Origin: Nodosilinea nodulosa PCC 7104
GTDB taxonomy: Bacteria; Cyanobacteriota; Cyanobacteriia; Phormidesmidales; Phormidesmidaceae
DNA: 64,000 bases
Direction: 5' to 3'
Assembly: GCF_000309385.1 (NCBI RefSeq)
Contig: NZ_JH976537.1
Coordinates: forward strand, 1,092,527 to 1,156,526
This document shows, in pieces, positions 18,559-27,877 of the stretch (within the stretch, counting starts at the first letter, position 1; every line of letters begins with the position of its first letter). The translations under genes and the position numbers were made by a program. The notes beneath the pieces were generated by a model. That model was not told the DNA's origin. It was given only the letters and a program-made list of their open reading frames with translations, and made no database searches.

Positions 18559-20082
18559 ATGTCAATCTACTCAATACCACGGCTTTGGCCACTTAACCAT
18601 AGTTCTCAATGGGTCTTGATGTTGGGATTAGCCCTGGTGGGTTTTGATGCCCTGCTGCCCAGTCCTACCATGGCCCAGCGCATGCCAGGGGGGCCAGAGG
18701 CATCGGCGCCCCTGACTAACGCTGCTCGCCCCCGACCTGCCGCCGCCCAAAATGCGCCCGTGCTCTCATCTCCACCGATCAATGAACCCTATACGCTGGG
18801 GCAGGGCGATCGCGTTCGCGTCAATCTTTTTCAGCTACCCGACTACAGCGGCGACTACGACGTTCAGGTAGACGGTACCCTCAACCTGGCCATGATCGGC
18901 TCGGTTGTAGTTGAAGGGTTGACCATCGATCAGGCCACAGCCCTGATCTCCAATCGATATGCCCAGACCCTGCGCCGCCCGATCGTGACCCTCAACGTAC
19001 TGACCCGCCGCCCGGTCGAAATTACGATCGCTGGCGAGATTAACCGACCGGGCTCCTACTCTATGGATGGAGCCGACTACCCCAAACTGACCCAGCTGTT
19101 TGAAACGGCGGGCGGCGTCACCCAGAGTGCCGACTTGCGCAACGTGCAGATTCGGCGACAGCAAAATGGCCGTACCCAGGTTCTGACCGCCAACCTCTGG
19201 CAGCTCGTCAACGCCGGTGACACGAATCAAAACCTCAACCTGCGCGACGGCGACAGCATTTATATTCCGTCTACTCTGGTTCCCCTCGACGAAGGCCCTC
19301 TAATTGCCACCTCCAACCTGTCGTCCAATGCTGCCCAACCCGTCAACGTCGCCGTTGTAGGCGAAGTGTTCCGCCCCGGTCCCTACCTATTACGAGGAGG
19401 CGCTACCCGCACCGGCAGCGCTGGGGTACCCGGCGGCGAGCAGGGTTTTACCGGCAGCCCAACCACAGTGACCGATGCCATTCAGGTGGCCGGGGGCATC
19501 AAACCCCAGGCCAACATTCGTCAAATTGAGGTGCGCCGTACCACCCGCAGCGGCAACCAGGAAGTGTTTAAGGTCGACCTGTGGGAGATGCTCCAGGCCG
19601 GTGACCTGAGACAAAACGCCATTCTGCAAGAAGGCGATACAGTCTTTATTCCGACCGCGACAGGAACGGTTGACCCCGGTGAGGCCACCCGCCTGGCAGA
19701 AGCCAGTTTTTCACCCAACTCCATCCGCATCAACGTGGTTGGCGAAGTGCGCAATTCAGGATTGGTCAACGTTCCCCCCAACACGCCGTTAAATCAGGGC
19801 ATTTTGGCCGCCGGGGGATTCAACAATCGAGCGCGGGAAGACGTCGTTGGCCTGGTCAGACTCAACCCCGACGGCAGCGTTACCCAACAGGAAATCTCCG
19901 TCGACTTTGCCCAGGGCATCAACGCCGAAAACAACCCGCTTTTACAGAACAACGACATCATTATTGTGGGCACCTCGGGATTGGCCAACTTCTCAGACAC
20001 CCTTGGCAGCATTACCAGTCCCCTATCAAACCTGCTGTATATCTTAGGATCGCCCTTCCGGTTATTTAACTTGCTCAATTGA
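18559..20082 (+). CDS. polysaccharide export outer-membrane protein (Wza-like, SLBB domains)
   Basis: 507 aa. Signal peptide at residues 1 to about 40 (hydrophobic WVLMLGLALVGFDALL, then PTMAQ). A Poly_export domain follows (YTLGQGDRVRVNLFQLPDYSGDY, residues about 77-100, and the LNVLTRRPVEITIAGEI strand). Three SLBB-type segments come next, each with a V-x-GEV/I-RPG motif (ITIAGEINRPGSY, VAVVGEVFRPGPY, INVVGEVRNSGLV) and each followed by a DGDSIYIP/EGDTVFIP or equivalent end. No lipobox Cys is visible, unlike E. coli Wza. It forms the outer-membrane channel for capsule or exopolysaccharide. The co-polymerase gene begins 112 nt downstream on the same strand, so the pair is probably one operon. 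Confidence 0.94.
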   Translation: MSIYSIPRLWPLNHSSQWVLMLGLALVGFDALLPSPTMAQRMPGGPEASAPLTNAARPRPAAAQNAPVLSSPPINEPYTLGQGDRVRVNLFQLPDYSGDYDVQVDGTLNLAMIGSVVVEGLTIDQATALISNRYAQTLRRPIVTLNVLTRRPVEITIAGEINRPGSYSMDGADYPKLTQLFETAGGVTQSADLRNVQIRRQQNGRTQVLTANLWQLVNAGDTNQNLNLRDGDSIYIPSTLVPLDEGPLIATSNLSSNAAQPVNVAVVGEVFRPGPYLLRGGATRTGSAGVPGGEQGFTGSPTTVTDAIQVAGGIKPQANIRQIEVRRTTRSGNQEVFKVDLWEMLQAGDLRQNAILQEGDTVFIPTATGTVDPGEATRLAEASFSPNSIRINVVGEVRNSGLVNVPPNTPLNQGILAAGGFNNRAREDVVGLVRLNPDGSVTQQEISVDFAQGINAENNPLLQNNDIIIVGTSGLANFSDTLGSITSPLSNLLYILGSPFRLFNLLN

Positions 20083-20194
20083 TGCTTTGGCCCTGCCTCA
20101 GACGGCTCAATTGGCTCACTGTCGAGCCGATACTATCAACGCACACGCCTCGTCTACCCGAGTTCACACCAATACTTATTCTTAGGAATCAGGG

Positions 20195-22405
20195 ATGAAA
20201 GCTCAAACCCTTCAACCGTCTCTCTTGTCATCGCCGACCCCAACGGTAGAACCCTTACAAGAGGGAGGGTTAGACTTTGGCAGTTTGCTCTCTATGCTGG
20301 GGCGGCGAGCGTTACTCATTGCGGGGGTAACGGTGACGGTAACCGCCGCCGCTGGGGTTAGGGCCTATCTCAGCCCACCCACCTTTTCCGCTGGCTTCGA
20401 CATTTTAGTGCAGCCCCTCAGCGCTGAAGCTGAGGTAATTTCAGCCCTGTCAGATGTGCCCATTAACCGCAAAGAAACTGAATTGCCTCTGTCTGACAGG
20501 ATCAGAATTTTGACTAGTCCTGGCGTGCTAAAGCCCGCCGTTGATGACCTGCGAGCAAAGGGTTTGATTGGCTGCGTTCCGCCAGATCAAGCAGCCCTGA
20601 CCGGGATGAGTAACGAAGCTCTCGACCAACAGTGCTACAACCGGTTGAAGGGGGGAGTAAATACTCAGCTAGGCAAGAATTCAAGAATTTTTAGAACTAC
20701 CTACAGTGGCGGTTCTGAGCAGGATGTTCAGTATATTGCTACGCTGCTGTCCAAAACCTTTTTAGACTATGGACTGGCATCGCGCAAACAGGATCTTCAG
20801 CTGGGTCTAAATTTCTTAAATGATGAAATTCCTGAAGCCCAAAAGCGGGTTGACAGCTTGCAGGACGACCTACAAAACCTGCGCCAGACCTATAACATAA
20901 TTGACCCTAGCTCCCAGGGCGGCAATATTTCTGGCCAGATTAGCAGCTTTGAAAAGCAGTACCAAGATACGATAGTTCAGCTAGAAGAGAATGTCGGTCT
21001 CTACGAAGATTTGCAAAAGGAGCTAACTCAGCGACCCCAAGATACAGCGGCATCCCCTGCCTTGAGCGATAGCAGTCGCTATGGTGCCCTAGTTGAAAGT
21101 CTCTTGGCGCTAGATAGCCGTATCGCGTCCGAGTCAACTCTCTATCTAGACAGTAGTCCCAATATGCAGGTTTTACAGGAGCAGCGGCAAAATCTGCTAA
21201 AACTACTGGCTCGCGAAGGAGAAGTTGCCCAGGAGGAACTCATGGGCCGCATCGACCAGTTAGAAACCCGCGAAGCAGCTCTTTCGAAGACCCTTGCGTC
21301 TCTAGATGTAGATGTCAATGACCTAGCTGCAATCACCCGCCAGTTTACGGATTTAGAACGGGAGCTAACCCTGGCCAACAACAGTCTCAGCGATCTGCTG
21401 GTAAGGCGAGAAAACCTTCAGGTTGAAGTGGCTCAGCGAGAACTCCCCTGGGAGTTAGTCAACCCCGCCAGTGTGACAACCCAGGTGGCGAACCTGCAAA
21501 ATAGTCTAATCCTAGGCTTTTTGCTCGGGTTGCTGGTCGGATCGGGGCTGGCCTTTCTGCTGGAATCACAGCGGGATGTGCTTTATACGCCTAAGGATCT
21601 AAAACGCATAACGCCAGTGCCGATCTTAGGCCTGATTCCCAACAACACTGCGGTCGATCGCGGCTACGACGAACAGTATTTGCTGGGCCTGTATCAACCC
21701 CAAACCATCCCCTCGGCTGAAGTTGTTCACGGCAGTAACGGCAATGGCAGAAGGGTCAAGAATGCTGCTGTTCCCAGGGATGAAATTTTTGCCTATCGAG
21801 AGGCCTTTCGATCGCTGGTAGCCAATCTGCAGCGGCTTGACGCTGACCGTCCACTCCGGTCGCTCGTCATTAGCTCAGCAGACAATCAACTGGCTGACTC
21901 GACTACGGCGGCTTATCTAGCCTGGGCCGCCGCTGAACTGGGCAATCGGGTATTGCTCATTGATGCAGACTTGCGTTTCCCGCACCTGCACGATTTTTTA
22001 GACTTGCCCAACGACCAGGGCTTTAGCAATATCCTGGCGGGGGAGCTAGATTTGAAAAATGTGATTAAGCGATCGCCTTCCGAGCCCAACCTGTTTGTGC
22101 TGACCACAGGCACGACCGAAATTGATCCAGCGCGGCTTCTGTCATCGGTCAAAATGACGCAGTTCGTCGCTAAAACCGAATCCTATTTCGACCTAGTTAT
22201 CTACGACTCACCCCCGTTTGCCGAGTATGCCGACGCCGCTCTGTTGTCGGCAGAAACCAGCGGCTTAATCCTGGTTTCTCACCTGGGCACCGTGAAGTCA
22301 ATTCAGCTTGAGCAAGCGCTAGAAAAACTCTGGATCGCTAAGATTCCATTAATTGGCCTAATTGCTAAAGAAGCCACTTCTAAGCCTTCATTGCTGCCGG
22401 TTTAA
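20195..22405 (+). CDS. Wzc-like polysaccharide co-polymerase with degenerate BY-kinase domain
   Basis: 736 aa. N-terminal Wzz domain with a membrane segment near residues 40-55 (ALLIAGVTVTVTAAAGVRAYL), a long coiled coil (about 200-420), and a second membrane segment near 440-455 (ILGFLLGLLVGSGLAFLL). The cytoplasmic domain (about 530-730) resembles the bacterial tyrosine autokinases: RSLVISSADN, VLLIDADLRFPHLHDFL (Walker A-prime), DLVIYDSPPF (Walker B). The Walker A position reads SADNQLADSTTAA, without the GxGKS/T lysine. The C terminus ends SKPSLLPV without a tyrosine cluster. Chain-length control with Wza is likely; kinase activity is doubtful. Confidence 0.9.
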   Translation: MKAQTLQPSLLSSPTPTVEPLQEGGLDFGSLLSMLGRRALLIAGVTVTVTAAAGVRAYLSPPTFSAGFDILVQPLSAEAEVISALSDVPINRKETELPLSDRIRILTSPGVLKPAVDDLRAKGLIGCVPPDQAALTGMSNEALDQQCYNRLKGGVNTQLGKNSRIFRTTYSGGSEQDVQYIATLLSKTFLDYGLASRKQDLQLGLNFLNDEIPEAQKRVDSLQDDLQNLRQTYNIIDPSSQGGNISGQISSFEKQYQDTIVQLEENVGLYEDLQKELTQRPQDTAASPALSDSSRYGALVESLLALDSRIASESTLYLDSSPNMQVLQEQRQNLLKLLAREGEVAQEELMGRIDQLETREAALSKTLASLDVDVNDLAAITRQFTDLERELTLANNSLSDLLVRRENLQVEVAQRELPWELVNPASVTTQVANLQNSLILGFLLGLLVGSGLAFLLESQRDVLYTPKDLKRITPVPILGLIPNNTAVDRGYDEQYLLGLYQPQTIPSAEVVHGSNGNGRRVKNAAVPRDEIFAYREAFRSLVANLQRLDADRPLRSLVISSADNQLADSTTAAYLAWAAAELGNRVLLIDADLRFPHLHDFLDLPNDQGFSNILAGELDLKNVIKRSPSEPNLFVLTTGTTEIDPARLLSSVKMTQFVAKTESYFDLVIYDSPPFAEYADAALLSAETSGLILVSHLGTVKSIQLEQALEKLWIAKIPLIGLIAKEATSKPSLLPV

Positions 22406-22637
22406 GCATGGAGATTATGAAATAATTGTAGTCCTACCCATGCCGCATTGTCATATTCTGGCATTTTGAGTATCGTAGTATGGAATCTAGGGTTTTGGGC
22501 TTTGTTTGCTTAGGCGTTCTATCAACAAAGCTTGCCTAATGCCAAACTAATGGGAAAGAGTGATTATGTAATCACTTAAGCATCTTCCAAGCTCAGGGGG
22601 CTTTATCGACTTATACGTCCTCTTTTGGAGTGAATTC

Positions 22638-23267
22638 ATGCGGATTTCTGCTTTAGTTAGACTTTCGATTGTCGCTGCTGGCGCTGGCATGCTTTCTCTA
22701 GGTATTGTACAGCCGTCTCAAGCGGCCACCATTTTCTCAGACAATTTTGATTTTGAGAATGGTGGTGATGGTGTACTAAATTTTGCTGGGTTTAGCAATT
22801 GGAATGTTACAGACGGCACCGTTGATCTAATTCCTGTGAACGGAAACTTTGACTTCTACCCTGGCAACGGTCTGTACGTGGACTTGGACGGCAGCACATT
22901 GAATGCTGGCGTTTTGACTACTAAACAAGCCTTCGGGCCTGGCAATTACACCTTCAGCTTCAAGCTGGGTGGATCTACTGTTCTGGGGAATAGTAATCAG
23001 GTAACAGTTAGCTTCGGCAACTTCTCAGAGGTGTTTTCTCTAGCCAGTGCTGACCCACTAACCACCTTTACTCGTTCAGTTAGCCTGACTAGCTTGGCTT
23101 CTCTCAGTTTCTCTAACGGAGGAGGAGATAACATCGGTGCCATTCTAGATGATGTTAATGTTTCTACTGTTCCTGTGCCCACTCCGGCCCTGCTGCCTGG
23201 CCTATTTGGCATAGGAATTGCAGCTCTGCGGCGTAAGCAAGATGAAACCGGTGAAGAAACCGCCTAG
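22638..23267 (+). CDS. secreted PTPA-CTERM anchored protein, first copy
   Basis: 209 aa. Sec signal peptide (MRISALVRLSIVAAGAGMLSL, cleavage near SQA-ATI at about residue 31). The middle is a beta-rich, low-lysine domain (FSDNFDFENGGDGVLNF, YTFSFKLGGS, GAILDDVNV), like carbohydrate-type jellyroll domains. The C-terminal sorting signal is VPTPALLPGLFGIGIAALRRKQ: a PTPA motif, a hydrophobic helix and a basic cluster, the cyanobacterial PEP-CTERM variant processed by exosortase in exopolysaccharide producers. It lies just downstream of the Wza/Wzc-like operon, which fits. Ligand or function unknown. A hairpin terminator lies about 80 nt downstream. Confidence 0.85.
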   Translation: MRISALVRLSIVAAGAGMLSLGIVQPSQAATIFSDNFDFENGGDGVLNFAGFSNWNVTDGTVDLIPVNGNFDFYPGNGLYVDLDGSTLNAGVLTTKQAFGPGNYTFSFKLGGSTVLGNSNQVTVSFGNFSEVFSLASADPLTTFTRSVSLTSLASLSFSNGGGDNIGAILDDVNVSTVPVPTPALLPGLFGIGIAALRRKQDETGEETA

Positions 23268-23348
23268 TCTTTGAATAGATGCGGTGGTTTAGGCTTTTGA
23301 GAACCTATACTTACCGTAACCCCTGTTTAATTTGCAACTTCCGATACA

Positions 23349-23374
23349 AGCCATCTGTAAAGGTGGCTTTTTTT
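23349..23374 (+). terminator. rho-independent terminator
   Basis: AGCCATC, loop TGTAAA, GGTGGCT, then a T run: 7-bp stem with one G-T pair. It lies 82 nt after the first PTPA-CTERM gene. Confidence 0.75.
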
Positions 23375-24043
23375 AATGAATAGTAGCCAAATACTCCAAG
23401 CGGATTAGCTATCCTGCTAGCATGAAGGGAGCGTCCGTACCTAACTCAAGCCCAACAATCCCAATTCCTGCATATCTCGCACAAGAAGTGATGTTTATCC
23501 TTTATATACAGAGACACATAGATTAATCCCCAACGATCGAATAGCAATGTTTCCACATAAAGAGAAGATTCATATATTCTGTTGCTTCTGTAAAGATAGG
23601 TAGCTCGGGGTTGTAAATTTGAGCAAATACTACCCGTCTCACTTAGCCTAGACGAGTGGGTGCTACATACGTCCCTTGACCAGGTATCGGGAGAGTCTGG
23701 AGAGTTTTACGCAGTAAATGGGTGTTTGAGCATCAGGGCTAAGTCTACCGCAAGTGCAGATACCACTATTAACTAGAGGGTTATGGTGATGTCTGATCCG
23801 CTTTGGCACTTCTGCAGCCCTAGCAACGTCTAACTAAAAGGCTCCAAGAAATAAAGCGAGGAGCCCCGTGCATTTATCCCAGTGCATCACATTTTTCATC
23901 CAAGAGCATCGCTGCCTGCACCCTTGGGTCAGGTATCCCTGATACACCATTTCATTGAACTAGGGATTGTTTCATCTACCGTAGCTAAATCTACCGCAGT
24001 TGGTTTGAACTAATCTCTACAGCTTGCTTAAGGATTTAAAGCA
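23375..24043. other. gene-free stretch between the PTPA-CTERM genes
   Basis: About 670 bp with no supportable ORF. CTAAGTCTACCGCA/CTAAATCTACCGCA occurs at about 23740 and 23985 (near-identical 14-mers); this may be a short repeat or regulatory motif. Nothing else was recognised. Confidence 0.4.
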
Positions 24044-24685
24044 ATGAAAACACTTTCTAAATTTGGCCTAGCTGTTGCGGGCGCAGCAGCAATGGGTTCA
24101 GTTGCTACTGTATTTGACTCGGGGGAGGCCTATGCTGCTACCCTCAATGGTAGTATTTCGTTCGGTGGCTTTTTGACTGGGGTTAACACTGGCGTCAATC
24201 CTACCTCTGATACTTTTAACTTTGGGGCACCCTCTGGTTCCACTGGAACCGGCGATTTTAGCGGAGTAACTATCAGCTCCCTGGTGTCGTCACTCAAAAT
24301 TGATTTCTTGAGCGCCCTTCCTAGCTCGGGGACTACCACCTCAGGACTGTACAGTTTTGGGGCTATTCCCAACTTATTTACGTTGAGCAACGGTTTTACC
24401 TTTGCTCTAGACCCTGGAACGTTAACCAGAGACCGAACAAAATTTGGCAACCTCGTGTCTGTAGGAGGCTTCGGTTTCTTAACCGGCAAGTTTTTTAATA
24501 CCAGCGGTGAAGTGAGCGGATTAGGTTCCCTTTCCTTTACCGGTGCGACGGGTGGTTCAGGTACCTATGGGGTTACTATCACGACTGAAGAAATTCCGAC
24601 TCCTGTGCTGCTTCCTGGCCTGCTCGGCCTAGGCGTAGCTGCGCTGCGGCGCAAGCAAGAGGAGGATGAGCTAGCAGATTCCTAG
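24044..24685 (+). CDS. secreted PTPA-CTERM type anchored protein, second copy
   Basis: 213 aa with signal peptide (MKTLSKFGLAVAGAAAMGSVA; cleavage near AYA-ATL at about residue 32). The body is Ser/Gly/Thr-rich (GNLVSVGGFGFLTGKFF, GSLSFTGATGGSGTYG), without recognised catalytic motifs. It ends IPTPVLLPGLLGLGVAALRRKQ, the same architecture as the neighbouring protein with V replacing A (PTPV), followed by an acidic tail EEDELADS. An exosortase/PEP-CTERM-like cell-surface role is inferred. Upstream sequence has AAGGATTTAAAGCA before ATG, a weak ribosome-binding site. Confidence 0.82.
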   Translation: MKTLSKFGLAVAGAAAMGSVATVFDSGEAYAATLNGSISFGGFLTGVNTGVNPTSDTFNFGAPSGSTGTGDFSGVTISSLVSSLKIDFLSALPSSGTTTSGLYSFGAIPNLFTLSNGFTFALDPGTLTRDRTKFGNLVSVGGFGFLTGKFFNTSGEVSGLGSLSFTGATGGSGTYGVTITTEEIPTPVLLPGLLGLGVAALRRKQEEDELADS

Positions 24686-24781
24686 GCTTATGCAGAAGTA
24701 CTCTGCAAGCTTTCGTACAAGGTTTGCTAGTCGTCTCGTTGAATACTCGTAAATCACTAGCGTGATTTGTGTCGAATATGG

Positions 24782-24803
24782 GCCGCCTTTGAGGCGGCTT
24801 TTT
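24782..24803 (+). terminator. rho-independent terminator
   Basis: GCCGCCT, loop TTG, AGGCGGC, then TTTTT. Perfect 7-bp stem, 97 nt after the second PTPA-CTERM gene. The T run follows only on the plus strand. Confidence 0.85.
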
Positions 24804-24829
24804 CATTGTGTTGGTTTGGCAGATACAGC

Positions 24830-27445
24830 TTAAGTTGCCTCTAGATTTTGAGTCTCGACCTGGCGCAGCAGAATCACAGTGATGTCGGTATTTTGCGCGA
24901 TCTCCAGGGGCACGTTGCCCTTGATCACCTGGCTGAGCAGATTTTCGCGGGAGGCTCCCAGCAGAATGGCATCGGTACAGCACAGGCGGGCCATGTCAAC
25001 AATGGCCGCAGAGACCGAGGGGTGGGTGAGGATTTGGGTATAGACCGGCCGGCGCAGCGTGGTTTCTAATTCGTCGGCCATGGCGGAGATGTGCTGGGGG
25101 GTGAGGCACTCGCCTTTTTCGGGGTGGCAGATAGTGCAAAGCTGAATTTCGGGCGCGTTGCCCAGGGTGATCAGACCGGGCAGCAGCTTTTGGGCGCTCT
25201 GAGCATTGGGGCCACCTGCGGTGGGAATCAGCCAGTGGTTAAAGGTGAGGTTGCGGCCGGGGCGAACCACGACCACCTGGCAGGGGGCCTGGCGAATGAG
25301 GGTGTCGACTACGCCGCTGATGGCGCGGCCGGGGGTGAGGCTGGGGTGGTGCCAGCCCATCAGCACCAGGTCGACGTGGCGCTCTTTGATCACTTCGAGC
25401 AGGGTGCGGCCAATTTCGTGGGCGGCTCGCACCTGAAAATGCACCGATAAACCGCTGTGGTCGGCGTAGGACAGGGCAAGCTGGCGCAGCGGCTCGACTC
25501 TGTGCAGGTCGACGTTGGCTTCGGCGGGGGCGACGCTGCGGGGCACCGATACCACATGGACGCATTCGAGTTCGTAATGCAGGCCGTGGGCGATCGCGGC
25601 GGCAATCTTAATTAAATCGGGCGCGGTGCGGGGGTCGGCCAGGGGCACCAGCAGCCTCCCCTGGCCCGTGGCGGGGGCGCGCTGCTGGAGCACCACGTAG
25701 GAAGGCTCCGCCTGGGGGCCGAGTTCGGCCAGTTCGCCGCTGACCTGGTCCGACTCGGCCCGAATAATGTCGGCGCGGGTGATGATGCCCACCAGCTTGT
25801 TGCCCTCGGTGACGGGCAGACGGCTGAGCTTGAGGCAGTTGAGCAGGTGCAGCACCCGAGGCAGGGTGGCATCGGGGGCAACGGTAACCGGGTGGGGCGT
25901 CATGATGTCGGCCAGGGTGAGGTAGCGGTCCATGCCCTGGGCCGAGGGTTCACTCAGGTCGCTCTGGGTGACGATGCCCACCAAGCGACCATTCTCAAGT
26001 ACCGGAAAGCCCCGGTGGTGCGATCGCGAAAACGCCTGCACCACCTCGGGCAGCCCCATCTGGCTAGAGAGGGTTTCGACCCGGCGCTGCATCAGGTCGG
26101 CGGCCTTCAGGTGGGCCCAGGGGTTGTTGGCCTGGGGCACCGGCTCCAGGTGAATGCCCTGGAGGGCCAGCAGGCGATTGTAGATAGAGCCGTTGTTGGC
26201 GCGATCGGAAATCAGGTAGGCAATGCCCGAGCCAATCATCAGCGGCAGCACCAGATTAAAATTGGCGGTCATCTCAAAGACGATGACAATGGCGGTCATG
26301 GGCACCCCCGTCACCGCGCTAAAAAACGCGCCCATGCCGGTGAGGGCGTAGGTGGTGGTGGTGGCCAGGTCCTCGGGCAGGGGCCAGGCGCCAAAGCCGC
26401 TGTAGACCCCCTGGGCCAAAAAGCTGACCAGGCAGCCCAGTGCGGCCCCCAGCACTAGCGACGGCGCAAAAATACCCCCCGACGCCCCCGAGCCGTAGGC
26501 CAACAGGGTGAGCAAAAATTTGACCACGAAGGCGATCGCAATCAGCTGCCAACCCGCCGACCCGGTGACCAAAAACTCTTGCAGGCCGGTGTTATCGATC
26601 GCCGCCACCGGCACAAATACCCCTACCAGGCCCGTCACCAGCCCCGCCAAACCAATGCGCCCCGGCAGCCCCAGCCTATTAAACTGCCGAAAAAAGGCCA
26701 GACTGCCAAAAATGCCGCTGCGAAACAGCGAACCCAGCAGCCCCGCCGCCAGCCCCAAAATCATCAAAAAAGGCAGGTCGTGGATCGAGAGACTGATAGA
26801 TCTGGAGTCCATGGCCAGATTCAGCCCCTGTCCGCCCAGCAGCCGCGACACCACCGCCCCAATAAACGAGGCCAAAATAGCGCTGCCCAGGGTCAGGTCA
26901 GAAAAGTCCTGCAACAGTTCTTCGACGACAAACATTACCCCGGCAATGGGGGCGTTAAACCCCGCCGCCAGACCTGCCGCCGCTCCCGCCGAAATCAGCT
27001 GCCGTCGGTACTCCGGTGAGGTCGGCACCCAGCGGCTGAGCTGTGCGGCCAGGGCGGCCCCAATCTGCACCGTTGGCCCCTGCCGCCCCAGGGAGAGACC
27101 CGAGCCTAGCGCCAGCAGCGTTGTGCCCAGCTTCACCAGCGCCACCCGCAGATTCAGCGGAATTTTGGCGAATCCCAGGGCCGCTTTTACCTGGGGAATG
27201 CCGCTGCCTCCCGCCTCTGGGGCCAGCCGTTCAACCAGCACTCCAGAAAGCCAGCCTCCTACCAGCCCAATGGTCGGCAATACCAGCCACAGCGGCCAGT
27301 CGCTGGAGTTGCGCCACAGGGTCAGGGACTCTACGCCCTGCTTGAGCAGCACCGCCGCCAGCCCCGATACTAGACCAATGACACACGCCTCAACAATGGC
27401 GACCCGCTTGCGGCTCAGCAACGGCTCCAGGCGTTTTTGCAGCAT
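24830..27445 (-). CDS. ClC-family chloride transport protein with CBS pair and USP-like domain
   Basis: 871 aa from ATG 27445 (a GTG at 27505 would add 20 residues). ClC membrane domain up to residue about 410: GSGIPQVKAAL, GRQGPTVQIG, GFNAPIAGVMFVVEELLQDF, GSGASGGIFAPSL, GMGAFFSAVTGVPMTAIVIVFEM. A CBS pair follows (LMQRRVETLSSQ, DIMTPHPVTVAPDAT), then two universal-stress-protein-like segments (about 555-740 and to the end; LVLMGWHHP, TDAILLGAS). The residue equivalent to the gating glutamate (E148 in E. coli ClC, GREGP) is Gln here (GRQGP), while the inner proton-pathway Glu (VVEEL) is kept. So a passive channel rather than a Cl/H exchanger is possible (inference). Stop lies 27 nt from the upstream plus-strand terminator. 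Confidence 0.9.
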   Translation of the reverse strand: MLQKRLEPLLSRKRVAIVEACVIGLVSGLAAVLLKQGVESLTLWRNSSDWPLWLVLPTIGLVGGWLSGVLVERLAPEAGGSGIPQVKAALGFAKIPLNLRVALVKLGTTLLALGSGLSLGRQGPTVQIGAALAAQLSRWVPTSPEYRRQLISAGAAAGLAAGFNAPIAGVMFVVEELLQDFSDLTLGSAILASFIGAVVSRLLGGQGLNLAMDSRSISLSIHDLPFLMILGLAAGLLGSLFRSGIFGSLAFFRQFNRLGLPGRIGLAGLVTGLVGVFVPVAAIDNTGLQEFLVTGSAGWQLIAIAFVVKFLLTLLAYGSGASGGIFAPSLVLGAALGCLVSFLAQGVYSGFGAWPLPEDLATTTTYALTGMGAFFSAVTGVPMTAIVIVFEMTANFNLVLPLMIGSGIAYLISDRANNGSIYNRLLALQGIHLEPVPQANNPWAHLKAADLMQRRVETLSSQMGLPEVVQAFSRSHHRGFPVLENGRLVGIVTQSDLSEPSAQGMDRYLTLADIMTPHPVTVAPDATLPRVLHLLNCLKLSRLPVTEGNKLVGIITRADIIRAESDQVSGELAELGPQAEPSYVVLQQRAPATGQGRLLVPLADPRTAPDLIKIAAAIAHGLHYELECVHVVSVPRSVAPAEANVDLHRVEPLRQLALSYADHSGLSVHFQVRAAHEIGRTLLEVIKERHVDLVLMGWHHPSLTPGRAISGVVDTLIRQAPCQVVVVRPGRNLTFNHWLIPTAGGPNAQSAQKLLPGLITLGNAPEIQLCTICHPEKGECLTPQHISAMADELETTLRRPVYTQILTHPSVSAAIVDMARLCCTDAILLGASRENLLSQVIKGNVPLEIAQNTDITVILLRQVETQNLEAT

Positions 27446-27580
27446 CAGGAATGAAACGGTAGGGAAGAACAGTGAGCTAGGTGCCGCAGGCGATCGCCAC
27501 CTCACTCAAAGTGTAGCTGCTCAGGCTTTTCTCACCTACCGGCTGGTTTTCCCAGATTTTCTATTCGGCCTGGCCCAGCC

Positions 27581-27832
27581 CTAAGGATGTAGCTCACAGT
27601 CAGGGAAACGTCCCAAACCGTTAGCCTCTACGATCGCATTGCGACATTTCAGCGGAGTTTTCCCCGTCAATTCGGACAACCGTTTCAGGCTGATGGCAGG
27701 CGATGAAGCGTGCGGCGCCGTCATGTAGAGTCTGTAGGCCGCCTCTAGTACCTGATCATCGAGCAGCAGGGGTCTGACGGTGGAGCTGATCACATCTAGC
27801 ATGGCGGTAAGGGAAACGCTATACCTAAGCAT
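27581..27832 (-). CDS. small conserved-looking hypothetical protein
   Basis: 83 aa. No family named. The middle and C terminus (SPAISLKRLSELTGKTPLKC, RNAIVEANGLGRFPDCELHP) have a compact, plausible helix-turn pattern, and I have the impression of cyanobacterial homologs that I cannot verify. It overlaps no other coding region and lies between the ClC and TolC genes on the same strand. Possible starts are ATG at 27832 or 27799 (MLDVISSTV). A weak ribosome-binding site only. Confidence 0.45.
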   Translation of the reverse strand: MLRYSVSLTAMLDVISSTVRPLLLDDQVLEAAYRLYMTAPHASSPAISLKRLSELTGKTPLKCRNAIVEANGLGRFPDCELHP

Positions 27833-27877
27833 ATTTACGTAAGCGGCTCGCCAGGCCGTCTATCTGGGGGATGGTTT

